NCBI RefSeq assembly: GCF_021462225.1
Contig: NC_061800.1
Span: 17,840,749 to 17,904,748 of the forward strand
Reading direction: 5' to 3'
Origin: Girardinichthys multiradiatus
Taxonomy: Eukaryota; Chordata; Actinopteri; Cyprinodontiformes; Goodeidae
Length of the DNA stretch: 64,000 bases
Below, piece by piece: positions 56,484-64,000 of this stretch. Positions within the stretch are counted from its first letter, which is position 1; each line of letters begins with the position of its first letter. The position numbers and the translations under genes are program-made. Under the pieces are notes generated by a model. That model had not been told where the DNA came from, searched no databases, and saw only the letters and a program-made list of their open reading frames with translations.

Positions 56484-57007
56484 TGTCAGAACTTGCAAAA
56501 TGGAGGACCCCAGAATGCAGACGAGCAAGCAGCATGACGGTAAGGGAATAAATGATTTGATAAACAAAAAATTCACTCAAAAGAAGAGGCAGGAACCAAA
56601 ACAATAAACGGGCAGGCAAGACAGGCTTGGCATAACGTACAGGACACCGGTGACATGAACTGGAATGTTTCTGCGATGAATAACTGAACAGGTGTGTATA
56701 TATGGAGTGTGAACCAGGTAGAGCAAGGAGACAGATTAGCTTGGAGCAGGTGAACCGAATAAAGATAATTGACAGACAGAACAAAACATGGCTGGAGCAA
56801 AACAGAAACTCTTGAATACAAACTAACAGAAACTAGAAAAACATTAAATTAAAGCATAACCAGATCCAAAAACCAAACTTGACAAAACATGAACTAGAAG
56901 ACAAAAACTAAAGCATGACCAGGAAAATAATAAACAGAAGCATGATTCAAAAACTGTGAGAAACATATAAGAAAAAACCAGAAACCAAACAACCCCAAAC
57001 CATAACA
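56484..57007 (-). repeat. LTR of minus-strand Gypsy-type element
   Basis: The plus strand begins TGTCAGAACTTGC and ends CCATAACA, so the LTR reads from TGTTATGG to TTCTGACA on the minus strand, with TGT...ACA ends. A TATATA motif lies at about 56697-56702. The A/T-rich left part (minus-strand U3) contains many AAAC/GTTT words. A target duplication cannot be checked, because the partner LTR is missing. Confidence 0.65.
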
Positions 57008-58895
57008 GATATATTTAAATACTGTTTTAGGTAGGTCTAAACATGAAAAACAACTTCAGTACATTTTGTGAAACATCAAGTCCTGTACTACAGTGTAAGG
57101 CCAATTATTTTTACTAATGTTTTTGGTTTTTCCTTACCTAATAATCACCTATCTGTTCTGGGCTGAAAGGTCAATTCTCTATACACATTCTAAAATTTCC
57201 TTAAAGTGATCAAATACTAATTGGATGGATTTGAGAAAAATTTGGTCAGAATGCCCTCCTGTTGGGACCACTTTAAGCATTCAGCATGCTGAGGTGAGTG
57301 AATATTCTGATATTCTTTATTATTATTTTTCTTCCGTATTTAAGCATCGTTTTAACCATCTTTGGCTGAAAGTTTTATCTATGCATGGCGCTCGGACAGC
57401 ACACAAACTCAACTCAGAGAAAGAAACTCTCCTGCTGAGATTTACACCGAGCATCTTCTTGCTGTCAGGCAAGAAGCTGTTAGATACTACTAACCACCTT
57501 TAATATCTTTCTCACCCACAAAATTGTTGCAAGAATCTTAAAATGTTAAGTGCTTCTTAAACCATAGAAGAGTTTGCCTGGCTGCTACAACTGGGTGTTA
57601 ATAGTTGTGTAGTTGAGTTGTTTGCCTTGGAGGGAAAGTGCATAGCACAGTACCAGATGCATACATGCACGAACATGACAACAAACAGAAATCAGAAACC
57701 ACAGTGATAACGTGTTATGAACTTTAGTCTTCCAGTTATGCTGCATTAAGCTACTTGTAATATGTTCTGACTTTCATTCATCTACATACATTTGACTTGT
57801 ATTGAAAATAATTTACTTGTAATGTCTACATATTTTAGTGTGTTTAAAATGTAGTTCCTGCAATCACATTTCTACATCTATCACTATTTTCAGAAGTCAA
57901 AACTACTTTTTAGGGAAATCTCTACTTTTTTTTGTATTGTACTGGAGCGTATTTTCACATTTACACTGTGGGCTGGTGTGTAAATGTGACAATGACTGTT
58001 GATGACATTCAAACATCAGAGAACTGTGACAGTTTATACTTCTTTACAAATACTTCAGCTTCATCTCCTATCTGTCACTGGCATCACCTTTGAGTTGCCT
58101 GTGTTAAGCTTCGCTTTACAGCTCACAAGTGTGAGAAACCTCAATGACAGGAACTTCATATAAAACCTAATTTTATCACTCCATCTAACATTTCGTAAAT
58201 AACATGTGCTCACACTGGTTTTTACTGCTGCATGTTGTATTTCTATGTTAATCAGATGTACTTGTATGTTAAAAACCTGTAGAGATGAAGAAATAATGCA
58301 AATCCTTCTTTGTGGCGCTTTTCCACTCTTTAACTGCAGAGGTCTCTGCTATTCTTTTTATGGGACTGTCTACTTAGGTTGTCTTTTGGAGCAAAAATGC
58401 TGCTTAATCAGGTTTTTATTATATTTTTATTTTCTCTGGGTAAAGGTCAGATTGGAAAATAAAATCAGTTCTTCAAGGGAGACCTGATAAGAGATCAGAC
58501 AGCTTACTGTGCTATTTCAAAGTTCATTAAAAATGAGTTCCCTGCTTCTGCAGTAGCAAAAGACTTAACTAATCTTTTAGGTGGCAAATGTAAAAAAAAA
58601 AAAAATCAAAGTGTACAATAATCTTATGCCAATAAAAAAAAACAGTCTTCTTGAGTTAATTCCTGCCATCAGCTATACTCTACTTTAGTAGTTGTTTTGT
58701 GTTTTTTTTTTTACATTCTTTTAAATGTAGCAGTTTTTTTCCCAAATGTGTTTATCAAGTTTTTCATTTTCATAACAAGACAAAACACAAACATTGCTCA
58801 GCTATGCTCACAAAAGAGTAAAATACAAGACACTACAGTCAGCATCAGCCACATTAACAGATGTCTACCAACATATGGTTTGATAATGGCAGCAT
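57008..58895. other. Unannotated AT-rich DNA
   Basis: No gene or transposon is recognised. Open frames of 74-93 codons at 57225-57503, 58206-58487 and 58697-58921 have no likeness. A poly(A) run lies near 58593. Confidence 0.5.
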
Positions 58896-59170
58896 CTATA
58901 GGGCCAGATAAAAGCCCTTGACAAAATGATAGACACATACTGTTCTTTCCTCATGATGCCATCTATTTTGTGAAGTACACTAGTACCTCTTCGGACAGAG
59001 CAACCCACAACATGATACTGCCACTCCCTTACATCACAGTAAGGACAGTCTTCTCAGGCTTGGAAGCTGCTAAATCTTTTCCCCAAAGATAATGATGATC
59101 TTTATGAACAAACACATTTTAGTTTCATCAGAACAAAAGACATATCATCAAAAATTAAGTTTTTTTGTCT
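58896..59170 (-). mobile_element. Tc1-like transposon fragment
   Basis: Plus-strand words in order are CATGATGCCATCTATTTTGT, GAAGTACACTAGTACC, ATGATACTGCCACTCCC, CTCAGGCTTGGAAGCT and AATGATGATCTTTATGAACA. These are minus-strand remnants of the middle of a Tc1 transposase (the GGGSxM block and the region just before it). The same part of the same family is found at 62400-62710. The terminal repeats are not recognised. Confidence 0.6.
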
Positions 59171-59650
59171 TTGACTATGTTTTCAAATTGCAATCTCTCT
59201 TTTTATGTTGCTTGGTACAGACCATGTTTCACTGTGAATAATGACACTCTCTTTCCCGTTTCAGTCAGCATCTTTTAAAAAGGTTTTTAGCTACTGTTCT
59301 GGGGTTGATACACACATTACACACAACATGGCAGTGTTCATTGTTTTCTTAAAATTCATCTACAAGTATCTCTCCATTTAAGTCAAGTACTATTAACCTA
59401 AAAGAAGCTTAAAAAGTCATTACATCTTCCTCTGTGTTTTGCTAAATTGTTTAAAATCATAGTAATCTTAGTTTTTGTAAACCTCTGAATCTGAGGGGAG
59501 TCATAAAAATGTATCTATACAAAATTCTCTTTCCCCTTATTCTGGCATTTAGCAAATAGAAATAGTTTTGGTAATTCTAATTAACCTAAAGCAGAAGGTT
59601 TAGTCTGATTTAATGACAAAAAGTGGCAAACTGGTAATGTGCCTTTTTAT
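59171..59650. other. Unannotated AT-rich DNA
   Basis: No gene or clear transposon is seen. It may be the degraded interior of the flanking Tc1 remnants, since both neighbours are Tc1-like, but I find no motif that proves it. Confidence 0.35.
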
Positions 59651-60107
59651 ATCTGATTTCAAGATTTGATGTGTTTTAGAGATGGTGGAAGCATCATGCT
59701 TTGGCGTTACTCTTCTTTAGCTGTTAGTGGTGTTGGCATCAGGATGGATAAAATTGTCAAAGGTTTTAAATACCAATCTGTTTTAACTGTTTAACTTTCA
59801 GCTGCCGCCAAAACACTGAAGCTGAAAAGGGATTTAATTTTTCAGCATCAGAGCCAGTCCAATTATACTTTCAAATCCAGAAAAGAATAGCTTCACAAGA
59901 CGAAATATGAAAGTCTTAGTATGGCCTATCCAGACTTCAACTAAAGCCAACAGAAAATCAGTAGGGTCTCCTAAAGAGGGCTGCAGACAAGATATGTGTG
60001 GGCACAATCTGATAAGTTAGGGAGACGTGGGCAATATTGCCAAGTCAAACTGTGATATGCCAAGAAACAAGAAAAAACAATGCTGCAAATTAATCAAAAG
60101 GTGGTTC
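59651..60107 (+). mobile_element. Tc1-like transposon remnant, interrupted by an LTR
   Basis: The plus strand has GAGATGGTGGAAGCATCATG followed by CTTTGGCGTTACTC, the GGGSIMLWG block of a Tc1 transposase, then GATGGATAAAATTG (usual ...KMDGAKY region). It ends with CTGCAAATTAATCAAAAGGT, matching the last part of the transposase gene, directly against the LTR at 60108. Frame breaks are many. Orientation is opposite to the fragment at 58896. Confidence 0.6.
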
Positions 60108-60926
60108 TGTCATTGTTTTCGTAATAGCTCTGATACACATACAGAGAACACTCCGGAGAAAATAGAAAGAGAGAAATGATACTTATTGTGCCACAAAATA
60201 ATCAGGAACGAAAACAGGCGAAACTCCAACTGTAAGGGGAGAGGGGAAGAGAACTGGTGAAAACAGGGAACAAACATAACTGAGCGAATAACAAGAATTT
60301 CAGGCAGAGAAATGAATGACTTACTGAGTGGGTGCGGTCAGGTCGCCAGGGGTAGAGGGATTCGGGATCCAAGTTGTCGTAGCAGAGTTTGTTCTGTTGG
60401 TTTCTTAGGTGCTTCTTGGGTGAGCTTGGAGATGATTGAGTTAGTTTGTTTGTGCTGATACTTGCGTTGGAGGGTGGACAGGGTGCGCTTAGGCTTCGGT
60501 CCTGGAGATGGAGGAAGCAGGAAACTGCCAGCTTGGTCGGTAATCCAGATGGGAACTATAGTTAGGAAACGAAGTCCTCAGAACGTAGATAATCTTGGTC
60601 ATCCAGAAAACTCCTGGACACAAAGTCAATTGTCCAGTGACATAAATCCAAAGTTCAGATTCTTAGTCTGCGAAGGGACATAAATAAAGTTATTGCAGAA
60701 AGAAACACAAAGCATAGACTTAGCATTGGCTGAGCTTGTTACCCCAGTAGGCAAACACTCTGGCATCGAAGTGCTGGCAGCCTCCTGCTTAAGTACTCCT
60801 CCAAGCAATCAGCAGAATAAGTCGCACCCATCCCCCAGCACACCTGAGAACTCCAGCACCATCTGAAACACTGAGACAATGTTGCAAGCACAATACAAAC
60901 ACACACACACAACCCAGATCCCGACA
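60108..60926 (-). repeat. Solo Gypsy LTR with 5-bp target duplication
   Basis: The segment begins TGTCATTGTTTT and ends GATCCCGACA. It is flanked by GGTTC at 60103-60107 and GGTTC at 60927-60931, an exact 5-bp duplication as expected for Gypsy integration. No internal coding part is present, so it is a solo LTR from recombination between two LTRs. Shared words with the Gypsy LTR at 46319 (GGAGGCTGCCAGCA and AGAGTGTTTGCC on the minus strand) and the same TGACA end mark it as one family. It lies next to a Tc1-like remnant that ends exactly at its left border. A (CA)n stretch of about eight units occurs at 60897-60912. Confidence 0.85.
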
Positions 60927-61145
60927 GGTTCATCAAACCTTTGTTCCATGGTCTGCACTCTCGAGTGCCTCGAGTGTGATTGTTCTGAGTAAAAAGAGTT
61001 TTGATAAAAAAAAAAAACCTAAACTGCTAAACTGTACACCTGAAAAGGTACGGAAGATTTTGTATATGTTTGATATGCATGTGTACATAAGTGCACAAAT
61101 TTTGCAGCCACCTGTTAGGGCAGCAGCCACAAAACCAAACTCGAA

Positions 61146-61857
61146 GGGTGTATTCACACCAGGAAAGTCCTTTGGTCCGCTTGTTTGGTCTGGACCAAAA
61201 GCAAACTTTATTTTTTTCATTTGGTGCGGTTTGTTTTCACATTGTACTTTTTGCAAGTGAACTATTACTTGTAAACAAAGCCAAGCGGGTGACGATCATT
61301 GTTCCCATTGGACAGAAATGAGCACAGACCCGGAAATTTAGGAAAACAACTGTAGAAGTGCTGCGTGCAGCACCTCTGATCTGCATATTTGTGTTGTTAT
61401 TACAGCTGCAATATTATTGTGAGAGTGAAGAGCAGCTCATTCAACACAGACTTTGAGACGTTCCATTTATAATTTTGGAACCGCATCGGAGAATGCGTGC
61501 TGAACGCCGACGTTCTCTACGTGCCTTGTCCCACAACAAGTCAGTAGCGTTGCCAAGCAACACACAGCTTATCAGGTATGATTACCTTACAACACACACC
61601 TTTGCTACCGGCTACGGTGGCTTTTTATGTCCAAAGAGACGTACAATTTTGTAGTTGGTTCGGAACAGGGCCGGTTTGTATTCAGACCATAAGCGAACCG
61701 CACCAGAGTCCGTGTGGAAGCAGACCGAGACCGTTGTTTGGTCCGAACCAGGGTTCGCTTGAGTGTATTCACACCTGCACAAAAGGTCCGGACCAAGGGG
61801 GGAAACGAACTCTGGTCCGTTTAAAGCGGACCAAAAGTGGCAAGTGTGAATACACCC
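61146..61857 (-). mobile_element. MITE family A, complete copy, inverted
   Basis: The left end is GGGTGTATTCACACCAGGAA and the right end GGCAAGTGTGAATACACCC. The whole element is the reverse complement of the copy at 4781-5535, with the same block order (TTTGGTGCGGTTTG, TTTGCAAGTGAACTATTACT, CATTGTTCCCATTGGACAGA, AGCAGCTCATTCAACACAGA, GAGCCACCGTAGC-like words in reverse). The two copies differ by scattered substitutions and short indels, so both derive from one source within moderate age. Left flank GAA and right flank TAA give no certain target duplication. Confidence 0.75.
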
Positions 61858-61904
61858 TAAATAAAAAAAATCTGGTTCATGCCATGGTTAGATGGGAGGG
61901 GGTG

Positions 61905-62211
61905 GCTGAGGCTGGTTGCTTGAACACGACAATGAGTTCACTGTACTCAAATGGCCTCCACAGTCACCAGATCTCAATCCAATAGAGAACCTTTGGGATG
62001 TGGTGAAACGGGAGATTCACATCATGGATGTACAGCCAACAAATCTGCAGCATCTGTGTGATGCTATCATGTCAATATGGACCAAACTCTCCGAGGAATG
62101 TTTCCAGTACCTTGTTGAATCTATGCCACGAAGGATTAAGGCAGTTTTGAAGGCAAAAGGGTGTCCAACACTGTACTAGCAAGGTGTACCAAATAAAGTG
62201 GCTGGTTAGTG
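61905..62211 (+). mobile_element. Tc1-like element, 3' part only
   Basis: The sequence starts at GCTGGTTGCTTGAACACGAC and ends in the terminal repeat ACCAAATAAAGTGGCTGGTT with TA at 62212-62213. It is the same family as 45004-45804. The right terminal repeat is present; the left one and the first two-thirds are missing. It lies about 50 bp from the end of the MITE, so the break point may lie in that gap. Confidence 0.85.
61916..62179 (+). pseudogene. Tc1 transposase, C-terminal end
   Basis: An 87-codon open frame holds the last part of the DDE domain with LKWPPQSPDLNPIENLWDVV (catalytic Glu in PIEN) and then the C-terminal VESMPRRIKAVLKAKG. It matches the C-terminal part of the minus-strand copy at 45064-45525 and extends further, to the natural stop. 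The other two catalytic residues are absent. The frame starts with TTG, not ATG, because it is cut off. Confidence 0.8.
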
Positions 62212-62399
62212 TACACATTAGTTACTAAACAAAGACAAAATGAAAATGGAAACATTTGTGTAAAACTAACATCCCATAAACACAAGATAAACTAAATATG
62301 TACAAAATAAATGAAGCCTTAGAATTTAAATTGAACTTCCTTATACCTTAGTCCTTCTTACAATCTGCATTTTCTGTCTTTTTCAGAGTGCACCTAACT

Positions 62400-62710
62400 G
62401 CCATGCTGTCTGCAAATCTTCCCCAAGTGTTCTTAGAATCAATAGCTACTTGTAAGACCCATTCTCGAGATGTTGCCAAAACTGTATAATGTTCTTATGA
62501 TGGTATCTATTTTTTGAAGTGCACCAGTAAGTCTTGGTACATTACAACCCCAAAAAAGTATATTGCCACCCCGTACTCCACAGTTGCTACGGTGTTCTCA
62601 GGCTTGGAAGCTTCTACATTTTTTCACAAAAGGTAATGATGGTCATTATGACCAAACACATTTTGGTACACATTTTAGTCTTTAAACCACAGGGCATATA
62701 TTCAAAAAGA
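62400..62710 (-). mobile_element. Tc1-like transposon fragment
   Basis: Plus-strand words in order are TTATGATGGTATCTATTTTT, GTGCACCAGTAAGTCTTGGT, TATTGCCACCCCGTACTCCA, GTTCTCAGGCTTGGAAGCTT and GTAATGATGGTCATTATGAC. They match the fragment at 58896-59170 block by block and share its orientation. This is the middle of a Tc1 transposase gene, heavily mutated. Confidence 0.65.
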
Positions 62711-64000
62711 GGATGACCCGTTACATTTACACAGTAGAATTAGTAATTGGCTTGTTCTAAACTCTCAGCAACAGCTTCAGTTTAAAGATGCTTTAATCGT
62801 TAAATGATGCAGAAAAATATTTAGCCCATCATGAAACAAGTTTTTGCTTAATTGTAAAATATATTTGAATCCTAAAAAGGTAATTTTGCATAAAATGTCT
62901 ATCATCTGGAAAATAACACAAACTCAAAAGTATCACTTTTTGGTAAAATCATGTTAAACAATATTTTGAGACCTGAGAGTAAATATGCAACAACTGAAAC
63001 TGTCATTTGCCATAGGAAGCACTGTCTCTATGATCTGATGATGCTCTCTATGATCAAACTGGTGCTTTTCAGCAGAACTCCTCACCACATCCAACGCTAT
63101 AGTCACTGTGTGACCTTCTCTGCAACCGCATATCTTCTCTGCAAATACGTAAGAGGGTAATGTGAGATTTTTTGTTATTACCAGGTACACAATCTTAGGT
63201 TCAGTTTAACATTATTGGATGGGTAAAAATAAACATGTAGATTAGGCAGATAAATAAAGAGTGAAGAACATCTAGTAAAAATCAAAGAAAACTGTAGAAA
63301 AAAATGCTATTCTTTCTTCTAGCAGTTACGTTTGCCTGCAGCGGCAAATCATATGCATCGATTAAGTGATCATTTAGTTTTAAGTACATTCATAAGAGCA
63401 ACACTTTTGGCAGTTTGCTGGTCTGGAGAATTTAGATTTGAACATTTAACACAATGCCAAATTTAGGGTTTTTATGTCTAGTACTTTTAAAGCTTGTTTA
63501 CAGACTGTTTAAATTGGTTTTAGTGTTGTTTTGCAAGCTGACACCCAACTAGATATACAATATGTAATATGTGGCATAATCATCAAGTTAGATTGTTTAA
63601 ATTTGATTGTTTTTACAATCCTTTTCAACTGTTCTTTGTGACAAAATTATTCGTAGGGATTTGAATTCTTGGACTACTTTTAGTTATCGTCTTTGAGGAA
63701 AATACTCGAAGTCAGTACTTGCCTTTTTGAAAATTACTGTTGTACAGTTTTGGATATATTAAATTGTAAAGGAGAGATTTGAGTTCCATGATTAACATTA
63801 TACATGGCATTTGTCCAAGGCTATCGACAGTGATATGTATATTGTTATAAAGTAGAAGTGAAACAAGTGAACCGGTCAAAGCTAGAAATATACTTGCAGT
63901 TGCGTCTTAGTTGGGAACTCTGCTTACCCACCAGAACAGTTTTTTTTTAATCAAATATGACAGATAGGACTAAAATTCAAATGCTTATATTTTCATAATA
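62711..64000. other. Unannotated AT-rich DNA
   Basis: No gene or transposon is recognised. Open frames of 69-78 codons at 62951-63190 lie on opposite strands of the same stretch and have no likeness. Confidence 0.5.

Larger units (their letters stand above)
55041..57007 (-). mobile_element. Non-autonomous LTR element, minus strand
   Basis: The upstream LTR is 56484-57007. From 56483 downwards, minus-strand sequence encodes a short leader ORF, then a proline-rich protein made mainly of repeats (56340 to about 54927 over two frames). No reverse transcriptase, protease or integrase can be found. The element stops near 55041, where it meets the LTR-like segment, and no second LTR is seen. The LTR end TCTGACA followed directly by GAATG matches the LTR/gag junction of the Gypsy element at 46319 (TATGACA then GAACA), so both belong to related Gypsy-type families. 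Possibly this is a derivative that depends on another element for movement. Confidence 0.6.

Noticed and set aside
46319..57007. The Gypsy element and the minus-strand LTR element as one large element with two LTRs
   Set aside because: The two LTRs are in opposite orientation and differ in sequence, so they belong to separate elements.

Overview
The window looks like an AT-rich, gene-poor stretch of a bony-fish (teleost) nuclear genome. I recognise no host protein-coding exon, no rRNA and no tRNA. The teleost assignment rests on the repeats: Rex1/CR1-L2-group LINEs, an L2/Maui-type LINE with an esterase ORF1, several Tc1-like families typical of fish, Sushi-like Ty3/Gypsy LTR elements, and inverted-repeat MITEs. 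Genus cannot be read from the sequence; a percomorph is a reasonable guess, no more.

Layout. 1-2.7 kb: nothing recognised. 2.7-5.8 kb: stacked MITEs and a common teleost repeat. 8.4-10.9 kb: decayed Rex1-group LINE on the minus strand. 13.7-14.7 kb: Tc1-like remnant. 17.2-17.8 kb: diverged MITE. 19.6-20.2 kb: long GATA tract beside a TATAG array. 23.7-24.5 kb: Tc1 end and hAT-like end. 25.8-27.1 kb: 5'-truncated Rex1-group LINE, followed to 28.2 kb by an unusual G/T-rich block. 30.7-38.5 kb: three Tc1-like remnants, the last a large palindrome. 40.8-43.5 kb: possible solo LTR and a mariner/Tc1 remnant. 44.8-57.0 kb: the richest block, with a Tc1 inside another Tc1-like element, a deleted Gypsy element, an L2 LINE with intact ORF1 and wrecked ORF2, and a minus-strand LTR element with a repeat-built proline-rich ORF. 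58.9-62.7 kb: Tc1 remnants, a solo Gypsy LTR with an exact 5-bp target duplication, a MITE copy and another Tc1 end.

The elements do not form a working system. The window is a layered archive of insertions, and nesting gives relative ages: the Tc1-like host at 44.8-46.3 kb predates the Tc1 within it, and the Tc1 remnant ending at 60.1 kb predates the solo LTR. The intact ORF1 of the L2 copy and in-frame minisatellites in the LTR elements are the features most worth a second look. I found no convincing new biological system. Family assignments come from recognising motifs and repeat ends by eye; no database search was possible, and element borders are approximate unless a target-site duplication is stated.
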